Made by a program: the position numbers and the translations under genes
Shown: piece after piece, positions 1 through 5,170 of the stretch
How positions within the stretch are numbered: the stretch's first letter is position 1
How the letters are laid out: each line of letters starts with the position of its first letter
Source of the DNA: Candidatus Dormiibacterota bacterium
Lineage (GTDB): Bacteria; Chloroflexota; Dormibacteria; Aeolococcales; Aeolococcaceae
Direction: 5' to 3'
NCBI GenBank assembly: GCA_019234035.1
Contig: JAFALX010000183.1
Coordinates: forward strand, 1-5,214
Length of the DNA: 5,214 nt
The notes under the pieces: model-generated
What the model was told of the DNA's origin: nothing
Databases searched by the model: none
What the model saw: only the letters and a program-made list of their open reading frames with translations

Positions 1-1248
1 TGGTCGGCCGATTCGACGCTGCACTTCGTCTCCGATCGCACCGGCTACTGGAACCTGTATCAGTGGGACGGCACCGCCGCGGTGCCGCTCGCGCCGATGA
101 ACGCGGACTGCGGCCGGCCGCAGTGGCAGTTCGGCGGCGCGACGTACGGATTCCTCGACAGGCAACGGATCGCGCTCACCGCCTGCCACGACGGCTTCTG
201 GCGGCTCCACGTCATCGACACGACAACCGGCGACGTGCGCGAGCTCGATCTACCGTACACATCGCTGGGACCGTTCGTCGCCGCCGGCGGCGGCTGCGTC
301 GTCGTGGTGGCCGGCGGCCCGCGGCATCCCGGCGCCTTCGTGCGCGTGGACGTGGACAGCGGCGCGACAGCCACGCTCAGCCACGAGGGAGACCAGCGGA
401 TCGACGACGCGGTGCTCTCCGTGCCCGAGCAGCTGACGTTCCCCGGCCACGCGGGCGAGACAGCACATGCGTGGTATTACCGGCCGCACAACGACACCGT
501 GGAGGGTGCGCCGGACTTCAAGCCGCCGCTGCTCGTGCATGCCCATGGCGGGCCAACCGGCGCCACGTCGACGACGTTGAGTGCCGGCGTGCAGTACTGG
601 ACGTCACGCGGCTTCGCCTACCTCGACGTCGACTACGGCGGCAGCACCGGATATGGTCGCGCGTACCGCAGGCGGCTCGACCGTCAGAGCGGCGTCGTCG
701 ACGTTGGTGACTGCGTCGAGGGAGCGCGGTTCCTGGCGAAACGCGGCGACGTCGACCCCGAGCGCCTCTTCATCGACGGCGGCAGCGCCGGCGGGTACAT
801 CGTGCTCTGCGCGATGACTTTCCATGACGTGTTCACCGCGGGCGTCAGCCTCTATGGGATCGCCGACGTGCCGGCGCTCTTCGTGGGCACGCACAAGTTC
901 GAAGCCCGGTACGAGCACATCTACCCCGCGGACCCCGACGAGCAGTACGCACGCTCTCCGCTGCACTTCGTGGATCGGGTGCGCCGGCCGTTGCTCCTGC
1001 TGCAGGGGCTGGACGATCCGATCGTCCTGCCCAGCCAGTCACAGAGCATGTACGACGCGCTCCGCGCCCGCGGACTCCCGGTCGCGTACGTGACCTTCGC
1101 CGGTGAGGGGCACGGGTTTCGCCGCGCGGAGAACATCGAGCGCGCGCTCGATGCGGAGACCTACTTCGTGTGCCGGGTCTCGGGCATCGAGCCGCCCGAT
1201 GACATCGAGCCGATCGCCATCGACAACCTCGCGGCACAGGCAGGCTGA
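1..1248 (+). CDS. S9 (prolyl oligopeptidase) family serine peptidase, 5'-truncated
   Basis: The reading frame is open from base 1 and ends at TGA 1246-1248, giving 415 visible residues; the start and the front of the beta-propeller lie outside the window. Residues 1 to about 165 look like the end of the propeller, with a typical blade motif SDRTGYWNLYQWDG near residues 11-24. The alpha/beta-hydrolase domain follows: HGGP at 182-185 (oxyanion-hole region), DYGGSTGYGR at 211-220, the nucleophile motif GGSAGG with Ser262, Asp339 in QGLDDPIV, and His371 in GEGHGF. The catalytic triad is therefore complete. Family members cleave short peptides, often after Pro or as acyl/dipeptidyl peptidases; substrate specificity cannot be read from this part. 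Whole proteins of this type are usually about 600-700 residues, so roughly the N-terminal third is missing. Export cannot be judged without the N-terminus. The catalytic domain looks intact, so the truncation comes from the window edge rather than decay. Confidence 0.95.
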   Translation, partial: WSADSTLHFVSDRTGYWNLYQWDGTAAVPLAPMNADCGRPQWQFGGATYGFLDRQRIALTACHDGFWRLHVIDTTTGDVRELDLPYTSLGPFVAAGGGCVVVVAGGPRHPGAFVRVDVDSGATATLSHEGDQRIDDAVLSVPEQLTFPGHAGETAHAWYYRPHNDTVEGAPDFKPPLLVHAHGGPTGATSTTLSAGVQYWTSRGFAYLDVDYGGSTGYGRAYRRRLDRQSGVVDVGDCVEGARFLAKRGDVDPERLFIDGGSAGGYIVLCAMTFHDVFTAGVSLYGIADVPALFVGTHKFEARYEHIYPADPDEQYARSPLHFVDRVRRPLLLLQGLDDPIVLPSQSQSMYDALRARGLPVAYVTFAGEGHGFRRAENIERALDAETYFVCRVSGIEPPDDIEPIAIDNLAAQAG

Positions 1249-1270
1249 CTGACGGCGCTACCGTTGCGCG

Positions 1271-1497
1271 ATGCCTCCGGGATGGCTCGGCGTTGTCGCG
1301 TGGATCACCATCGCCTCGGGATTTCTCACGGCAGCGGTGACCCTCTGCGACATCTACATCGGTGGCCGGCGCCAGGTCATGCGTGTGATGGAGGCCGTGC
1401 CACGTACCCGGTGCAGATCTGGCTGATCGACCGCGGCATCAAGGAGCGCATGGGACGCCCGGTGTTCCCCATGCGCTCCGCGGCGGCCGTCAGCTAG
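1271..1497 (+). pseudogene. Small DUF4396-like membrane protein, apparently frameshifted
   Basis: ATG 1271 opens a 51-codon frame ending at TGA 1424-1426. Its first 43 residues begin MPPGWLGVVAWITIASGF, contain one membrane helix (about residues 5-26) and end in DIYIGGRRQVMRVMEAV. From memory this resembles the N-terminal segment of DUF4396 proteins, which continues with a WPVTALY-like second helix and a GRP. That continuation (ATYPVQIWLI, then MGRP) appears in the -1 frame and runs to TAG 1495-1497. Joining the frames near 1399 gives about 75 residues, so one base seems to be missing around 1397-1405. The cysteine-rich remainder of full DUF4396 proteins is absent, though short versions are known. 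No clear Shine-Dalgarno precedes 1271; the peptidase stop is only 22 bp upstream, so translation could be coupled. Alternatives are a sequencing error, a true 51-residue small protein, or chance. The family assignment is by eye and the function is unknown. Confidence 0.45.
1443..1479. terminator. Perfect 12-bp inverted repeat, probable bidirectional terminator
   Basis: GGAGCGCATGGG (1443-1454) is followed by a 13-nt loop and its exact reverse complement CCCATGCGCTCC (1468-1479). The stem has 9 G-C pairs out of 12. It lies between convergent genes: 17 nt after the in-frame TGA (1426) of the small + strand ORF, and 10 nt beyond the stop of the - strand DUF2330 gene (1490). That is where a shared bidirectional terminator would be expected. 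Neither strand has a U-tract after the stem, which is common in high-GC actinobacterial genomes. The repeat also overlaps the frameshifted tail of the small gene, where its arms would encode ERMG and PMRS. Confidence 0.6.
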
Positions 1498-2578
1498 AGG
1501 CGACGCGAGCGATCCGGGTGCGGTGGCGGATCAGCACCGCGCCGGCTGCGACCGTGAGCAGGCCGCCGGCCGCGATGACACCCGGCACCCAGGCGGCTGC
1601 GGTTGGAGCGGCCGGCCGAGCCACGACGGTTCGTGCCGCTGATGTCCCAAACGTTGCCAGCCGGATGAGGCCGTCGTTGCCGACGCCGAGGTCGTAGGTC
1701 ACGCTGTCGCTGGACGCGCGCAGCCGGAGGTAGGTGACCCATCCCTGCGACGGCATCCAGCTCATGTTGCGGTCGCTCGACAGATCGGTGAGCAGCTGAC
1801 CTGCGAGCGGCTCGGAGCCGGCGATGGTGAGCCCCGGTGCACCGTCGATGCTGCTCGAGGTGCCGAAGCTGAGCGGCGGCAGGAAGAAGAGCGGCCTAGC
1901 GTCCGCCGGCTGCAGCTGCTGGTCCGTCAGCAGAAAGATGTCGGCGTTGACGTTGTCGTTGTCGTTGGCGAGCACCTCGAGCGGCACCCACAGCTGCGGC
2001 GTCTGCATCGTGATGAGCAGCGGCACGCCGTCGCCGGAGTGCATGCCGCGCGCGGCAGCGGCGGCATTGTCGTACCGAGCAGCCATGAAGACCGGGCTGC
2101 CCTTCGCGTACTGCAGCAGGTGGTCCTGCGTTTCGGAGGGCAGCTCGAACCCGTTGTGCGTGCACCAGTCGATGACGGTCTGGCCGCTGCCCTTGAGGAC
2201 CGTGATGTCGAGCGCCTCAACCTGCACTTGCTCGACGACTGGTGAAGAGGCATGGTCTTGGGCCGCGCCCTCGAACGCGATCGGAGGCGGGGGATTGAAC
2301 TCGCGCTCGAGGCGCTGCAGCGTCCACTTCCCCGCCGCCTCGATGTTGTCTGGGACGGCGGGCAACGGGACGATCCAGCCCACGTCGGTCACGCTGCCCG
2401 AGAACGCGAAGCTCGTGACGTAGTGCTCGACGCCTCCGTGCCAGGCGACAAACGTCGTGGCCTGGTCGAGGTGTACGTCACCGTCGGGAGCGACCAATCC
2501 GCCGCACGCGAACGCAGGCGTCACCTGCAGAGCCACGGCTGCGAGCGGCACGACAGCCGCAAAACGAAGCCTGCGCAT
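1490..2578 (-). CDS. DUF2330 family protein, secreted and C-terminally membrane-anchored
   Basis: This 362-residue protein matches the DUF2330 pattern: mature-end motif CGGLVAPDG (25-33), AWHGGVEHYVTSFAF (45-59), WIVPLPAVP (68-76) and ADIFLLTD (212-219). Residues 1-24 form a signal peptide (basic MRRLR, hydrophobic core, AFA before Cys25). Because Phe is at -2, this looks like a signal peptidase I site rather than a lipobox. A single membrane helix at about 330-350 is followed by a basic tail (RHRTRIAR), so the bulk should lie outside the membrane with a short cytoplasmic end. The only cysteines are Cys25 and Cys139 (DWCTHNG), a plausible disulfide. ATG 2578 is supported by a strong GGGAGG ribosome binding site at 2590-2585, six bases before the start. 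The family has no established biochemical role, and I assign none. The 3' end overlaps the frameshifted + strand remnant by 8 bp. Confidence 0.9.
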   Translation of the reverse strand: MRRLRFAAVVPLAAVALQVTPAFACGGLVAPDGDVHLDQATTFVAWHGGVEHYVTSFAFSGSVTDVGWIVPLPAVPDNIEAAGKWTLQRLEREFNPPPPIAFEGAAQDHASSPVVEQVQVEALDITVLKGSGQTVIDWCTHNGFELPSETQDHLLQYAKGSPVFMAARYDNAAAAARGMHSGDGVPLLITMQTPQLWVPLEVLANDNDNVNADIFLLTDQQLQPADARPLFFLPPLSFGTSSSIDGAPGLTIAGSEPLAGQLLTDLSSDRNMSWMPSQGWVTYLRLRASSDSVTYDLGVGNDGLIRLATFGTSAARTVVARPAAPTAAAWVPGVIAAGGLLTVAAGAVLIRHRTRIARVASS

Positions 2579-2584
2579 GAGAAG

Positions 2585-2590
2585 CCTCCC
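2585..2590 (-). promoter_or_regulatory. Shine-Dalgarno site of the DUF2330 gene
   Basis: On the - strand GGGAGG lies six bases upstream of ATG 2578. It is the clearest ribosome binding site in the window, fixes the start codon and keeps the full signal peptide. The neighbouring toxin, antitoxin and exporter starts have weak or no such sites. Confidence 0.8.
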
Positions 2591-2613
2591 GAGTGACGCG
2601 AGTGTTCACCGCG

Positions 2614-2642
2614 TCTACGCGAGAGGTCCCTTCGCAGTTCCC
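2614..2642 (-). promoter_or_regulatory. Candidate ECF-sigma-type promoter for the DUF2330 gene
   Basis: On the - strand GGGAAC (2642-2637) is followed after 17 bp by CGTAGA (2619-2614). A GGAAC-type -35 with a CGT-type -10 at 16-17 bp is the general pattern of extracytoplasmic-function sigma factors. Transcription would start near 2607, giving a leader of about 29 nt that includes the ribosome binding site. No housekeeping TTGACA/TATAAT pair is visible in this gap. An envelope-stress type of control would suit an exported protein, but short motifs like this arise by chance. Confidence 0.3.
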
Positions 2643-2672
2643 GACGCCGGCTACCCGATCGTTACCGACGTC
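2643..2672 (-). terminator. Possible terminator hairpin after the toxin gene
   Basis: In - strand RNA GACGUCGG (2672-2665) can pair over 8 bp with CCGGCGUC (2650-2643) around a 14-nt loop, with one G-U wobble. Read from the + strand the same position is a C/A mismatch, so the structure favours - strand RNA. It begins 15 nt after the toxin stop (TAA 2690-2688) and would end vapBC transcription before the DUF2330 promoter. There is no U-tract and the loop is long. Confidence 0.35.
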
Positions 2673-2687
2673 TATGTGGGCCGCGCG

Positions 2688-3119
2688 TTACGAGAGAAGC
2701 ATGCGGCGCGCCGCCGCTGCCGGCGAGAGCGCAAGCCCGGCAGCGACAAGTCGATCGTCGGCGCTGACAAGCGGAACGCCCAGCGCGCGTGCGGTGGCAG
2801 CCCACGCGGCGTCGTAGAACGTCAGCGAATGTTTCGCGGCCAGCGCGGCCGCGTCACGCAGCCAGGCCGGGATCATGGCAATCGGCGGCCCGCACGCGGC
2901 GATGAGATCGTCGAGCTGGTCGCCGATATCCGACGCGGACCATCGCAAGCGCGTATGCAGCACATTGCCGACCTCGTACAGGGCGAGATCGACGATGCGC
3001 GCGTCGACGTCGCCGCGCACATTCGCGTCGCGGATCGCGCGTGCGGCGGCGACGTCACCCTCCCCCGTCGCGTGAAACCACTTCATGAGGATTGAGGTGT
3101 CCACGAGGACGGTCGTCAA
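2688..3119 (-). CDS. vapC: PIN-domain toxin (VapC-like ribonuclease)
   Basis: This 143-residue protein is the usual length for a VapC-type toxin. The acidic PIN residues are all visible: Asp7 in LVDTS, Glu49 in ALYEVGN, Asp103 in TFYDAAW and Asp121 in VSADDRL. VapC toxins are metal-dependent endoribonucleases that cut tRNA or rRNA and are held inactive by their antitoxin; the RNA target cannot be predicted here. The start is TTG at 3119-3117, four bases overlapping the antitoxin stop (TTGA). The first internal ATG (Met12) would remove the catalytic Asp7, so TTG is preferred. With no good Shine-Dalgarno, translation probably depends on ribosomes finishing the antitoxin, which limits toxin output. 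No frame disruption or missing active-site residue suggests it is dead. Confidence 0.92.
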   Translation of the reverse strand: MTTVLVDTSILMKWFHATGEGDVAAARAIRDANVRGDVDARIVDLALYEVGNVLHTRLRWSASDIGDQLDDLIAACGPPIAMIPAWLRDAAALAAKHSLTFYDAAWAATARALGVPLVSADDRLVAAGLALSPAAAARRMLLS

Positions 3120-3352
3120 CGATGGCTGTCTCGTTCAGCGCGTATGAGCTCCGCTGAGTCAAACGCTGCCGCCGAACGGAAGCGCTCCTCGGACCTCGCC
3201 ACCGCGGCGGCGACCGCGGCGGGGTCACGCCGAAGCAACTCGCGGCGGGCGGCTGCGGCCAGGAAACCGCTGCGGCTCGAATCGCGTCGACGAGCCTCCT
3301 CGTCGATGCGCTGGAGCAGATCGTCGGGAAGCGACACCATCACCTTGGCCAT
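3116..3352 (-). CDS. vapB: Ribbon-helix-helix antitoxin (VapB-like)
   Basis: This 78-residue protein has a short N-terminal beta strand (KVMVSLP, residues 3-9), helix A (about 9-23, DDLLQRIDEEARRRD) and helix B beginning at the SRSGF turn (26-41): the CopG/MetJ-type ribbon-helix-helix DNA-binding fold. Residues 43-78 form an Ala/Glu/Arg-rich tail, which in this class wraps the toxin and blocks its active site. It lies directly before the PIN toxin with a 4-nt stop/start overlap, the classic order for a type II pair. Such antitoxins repress their own operon, with the toxin as corepressor. The ATG at 3352 has no properly spaced Shine-Dalgarno, but a -10-like hexamer lies only 6 bases upstream, suggesting a leaderless mRNA. 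Confidence 0.88.
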   Translation of the reverse strand: MAKVMVSLPDDLLQRIDEEARRRDSSRSGFLAAAARRELLRRDPAAVAAAVARSEERFRSAAAFDSAELIRAERDSHR

Positions 3353-3358
3353 ACCTGG

Positions 3359-3378
3359 AGTATATCCATGGGTATATC
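3359..3378 (-). promoter_or_regulatory. vapBC promoter with overlapping operator-like repeats
   Basis: On the - strand TATACT (3364-3359) matches the -10 consensus at 5 of 6 positions and would place the transcription start close to ATG 3352; no good -35 is seen. Over the same bases lies an imperfect dyad at 3361-3376 (TATA, one base, CCATGG, one base, TATA; 7 of 8 pairs match). On the + strand there are also two direct copies of GTATATC at 3360-3366 and 3372-3378, 12 bp apart. Repeats spaced about one helical turn suit cooperative binding by ribbon-helix-helix dimers, so this is the likely autoregulatory operator. It is an AT-rich island in GC-rich surroundings. Confidence 0.5.
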
Positions 3379-3415
3379 TTGCCGCCGGCCCGCGGACCGC
3401 TCGCGGACGAGCACC

Positions 3416-3445
3416 TTGACGGCTTCATTAGTTAGCATATATAAT
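3416..3445 (+). promoter_or_regulatory. Near-consensus sigma70-type promoter of the marR operon
   Basis: TTGACG (3416-3421) is followed after 18 bp by a perfect TATAAT (3440-3445), giving a predicted start near 3452. The spacer contains TTAGTTAGCAT (3428-3438), which resembles a MarR-type half-site but has no clear matching arm. Such a strong promoter implies that a repressor keeps the operon off. Confidence 0.75.
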
Positions 3446-3465
3446 CATCTCGAAGACAGAGATGA
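3445..3465. promoter_or_regulatory. Inverted repeat at the marR start, candidate MarR operator
   Basis: TCATCTC (3445-3451) and GAGATGA (3459-3465) are exact reverse complements separated by 7 bp. The repeat covers the base after the -10, the predicted transcription start and the first ATG (3462). The left arm lies upstream of the predicted start at 3452, so it should not be in the mRNA; a protein-binding site is more likely than an RNA hairpin. Autorepression by the MarR protein is the natural reading. The 14-bp centre spacing is somewhat wide for MarR sites. Confidence 0.4.
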
Positions 3466-3923
3466 CCATGAGGGCAGCGACGATCACGACCAACACGGAT
3501 CAATCCGTGGCCGTCGCCAACCAGCTCCGCCCCGTCCTCCTGCATCTCAACCGCCACCTGCGGCGTGAGGCCCAGACTCAGGGCATCTCGGCAGGCCAGA
3601 TCTCGCTGCTCGCGTCGATCGAGAGCCACCGCGGGACCGGGGTCAAGGAGCTCGCCGACCGTGAGGGAATGGCAGCGCCGTCGGTGTGCACCGCCGTGGA
3701 CAGGCTCCAGGCCGCCGGCTACGTCACCCGCGAGCGCGAGAGCACGGGCGATCGCCGCCGGGTCGGGCTGGCCACGACCCCGCAGGGAAGCGCGCTGCTG
3801 CGACGGGTGCGTTCGCGGCGCACGGCCTGGCTCGCCGAGCGCCTCCAGGCACTCACCGACGAGGAGCGCGCGAGCATCGCCGCCGCCGTCGACGCGCTGT
3901 CGGCACTGGTGACGCAGCGATGA
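3462..3923 (+). CDS. MarR-family transcriptional regulator
   Basis: The 153-residue protein has the MarR winged helix-turn-helix layout: N-terminal dimer helix (about 16-40), GISAGQISLLASI (41-53), GVKELADREGMAAPSV (60-75) leading into the recognition helix ending at RLQAAGYVTR (81-90), then the wing with the hallmark GDRRRVGLATTPQG (96-109) and C-terminal dimer helices. Such proteins are dimeric repressors released from DNA by small phenolic or drug-like ligands or by oxidation. The only cysteine, Cys76, lies in the recognition helix. Two starts are possible: ATG 3462, or ATG 3468, which has a weak AGAGA five bases upstream; 3462 is reported but 3468 is as likely. It overlaps the exporter by 4 nt (ATGA), so the two are cotranscribed and it probably controls the exporter and itself. 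The ligand is unknown. Confidence 0.93.
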   Translation: MTMRAATITTNTDQSVAVANQLRPVLLHLNRHLRREAQTQGISAGQISLLASIESHRGTGVKELADREGMAAPSVCTAVDRLQAAGYVTRERESTGDRRRVGLATTPQGSALLRRVRSRRTAWLAERLQALTDEERASIAAAVDALSALVTQR

Positions 3924-5170
3924 GCGTCGCCTCCGTCTCGCGGCGCACGTTCTCCAGCCTTCGTCACCACCGCAACTACCGCCTCTACTTCTACGGGCAG
4001 GTGGTGTCGCTCAGTGGCACGTGGATGCAGAACGTCGCGCAGGCGTGGTTCATCGTCGTGCTCACGCACTCGCCGGTGGCAGTCGGCCTGCTCGCGGCCT
4101 GCCAGTTCGGGCCGTACATGCTGTTCGGCCTGTTCGGCGGCGCATTCGCGGATCGCATCGATCAGCGCCGCCTCATGATCGCGACGCAGTCCGCGTTCAC
4201 GCTCAGCGCCGCGACGCTGGCGGGTCTTGCACTCAGCGGGCACGCGGCGGCGTGGGAGGTCTTCCTGATCGCCGGCATCAACGGCATGGTCATGGTGTTC
4301 GACACTCCTGCACGGCAGGCGTTCACCGTGCAGATGGTGGGCCGCGACGAGCTGCCCAACGCCATCGCGCTCAACTCGAGCCTGTTCAACGCGTCCCGCA
4401 TCGTGGGCCCGGCGATCGCAGGCGCATTGATCGCCGTCGCGGGCGTGGGGATCTGCTTCCTGCTGAACTCCATCAGCTATCTGGCGCTCATCGGCGCGCT
4501 GCTGCTCATGCGCACGAGCGAGCTGCACCCGGTGAGCCGCGACACGAAGGTGCAGAACGTGCTGCGCGGCGCCGCCGAGGGCATCCGCTTCGCGTGGCAG
4601 ACGCCGCTCCTGCGCACCGTCCTGCTGATGATGCTGCTCATCTCCACAATCGGGATCAACTTCAACGTGCTGCTGCCGGTGCTGACATCCGAGACGCTGC
4701 ACGCGGGACCTGAGGTGTTCGGCATCATCTCGGCGGCGTTCGGCGCGGGTGCCCTCGGCGGAGCGCTGTTGTCCGCGTCACTGGGACGCGCCAGCGCCGG
4801 CGCTCTGCTCGTCGGCGCCGCGGTGTTCTCCGCCGCCCAGCTCGTCCTGGCTCCGCTGCACACGGCCTGGGCCGCAGCGCTCGTGCTGGTCGTCCTGGGC
4901 TTCGCCTTCTCGCTGTACTCGTCACAGAGCAACGCGAGCCTGCAGCTCAACACTCCTGACCGCCTCCGCGGACGGGTCATGGGCATCTACGGCTATGTGT
5001 TCTTCGGGACCGCGCCGCTTGGTGGCCTGCTCGCCGGCTGGCTGGCGCAGACGGGGGGCACCGAGCTCGCGTTCATCGTGGCCGGCGGTGTGAGCCTGCT
5101 CACCGTGGTGTACGGCTACCTCGGGATCCACCGGATGATCGCGCGCAGACACATACACTCTGCGGCCTAG
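3920..5170 (+). CDS. Major facilitator superfamily exporter (MFS_3/EntS-like)
   Basis: ATG 3920 overlaps the marR stop by 4 nt and gives 416 residues, the usual length for a 12-helix MFS protein. After a basic N-terminus (RHHRNYRLYFYGQVVS) come alternating hydrophobic helices. The cytoplasmic motif A is present as GGAFADRIDQRR (73-84). The segment FDTPARQAFTVQMV (127-140) through PNAIALNSSLFNASRIVGP (146-164) and the late loop PDRLRGRVMGIY (346-357) are typical of the MFS_3 group, which includes the enterobactin exporter EntS and many actinobacterial efflux pumps. It is probably a proton-driven inner-membrane exporter. The substrate cannot be read from sequence, but control by a MarR protein suggests a drug, phenolic compound or secreted metabolite. 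The frame is open upstream to 3686 inside marR; the 3920 start is chosen because the protein begins there by homology and coupling. A weak GGTGA lies 7 bases upstream. Confidence 0.93.
   Translation: MSVASVSRRTFSSLRHHRNYRLYFYGQVVSLSGTWMQNVAQAWFIVVLTHSPVAVGLLAACQFGPYMLFGLFGGAFADRIDQRRLMIATQSAFTLSAATLAGLALSGHAAAWEVFLIAGINGMVMVFDTPARQAFTVQMVGRDELPNAIALNSSLFNASRIVGPAIAGALIAVAGVGICFLLNSISYLALIGALLLMRTSELHPVSRDTKVQNVLRGAAEGIRFAWQTPLLRTVLLMMLLISTIGINFNVLLPVLTSETLHAGPEVFGIISAAFGAGALGGALLSASLGRASAGALLVGAAVFSAAQLVLAPLHTAWAAALVLVVLGFAFSLYSSQSNASLQLNTPDRLRGRVMGIYGYVFFGTAPLGGLLAGWLAQTGGTELAFIVAGGVSLLTVVYGYLGIHRMIARRHIHSAA

Noticed and set aside
63..710. 215-codon + strand open frame within the peptidase
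   Set aside because: The product is extremely Arg-rich with no recognisable domain, and the peptidase frame over the same bases carries HGGP and other conserved motifs.
1391..1405. Programmed -1 frameshifting joining the two halves of the DUF4396-like gene
   Set aside because: No slippery heptamer of the X XXY YYZ type is present at the junction, so mutation or sequencing error is simpler.
1950..1968. Short GTTGTC tandem repeat
   Set aside because: Under three copies, and explained by the Asn-Asp run (about residues 206-211) in the DUF2330 protein.
1824..2423. 199-codon + strand open frame opposite the DUF2330 gene
   Set aside because: Ser/Thr-rich shadow translation of a well-recognised - strand gene; no start signal or domain.
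2457..3095. 212-codon + strand open frame spanning the DUF2330 start and the toxin
   Set aside because: It runs antisense across two recognised genes and their intergenic gap, is rich in Arg and shows no motif.
3366..3371. CCATGG containing an ATG on both strands upstream of the antitoxin, as an alternative antitoxin start
   Set aside because: The - strand ATG at 3369-3367 is out of step with the antitoxin frame (3352 minus 3369 is not a multiple of three), and the family N-terminus begins at 3352.
3686..3919. Upstream extension of the exporter frame inside marR
   Set aside because: The extra 78 residues are Arg/Gly/His-rich and unlike any MFS N-terminus; the ATG at 3920 in the stop/start overlap fits length and family.
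3719..4702. 327-codon open frame on the - strand opposite marR and the exporter
   Set aside because: Its translation is an Arg/His/Gln-rich low-quality sequence with no family features, whereas the + strand frames give clear MarR and MFS proteins. It is a by-product of high GC at third positions.
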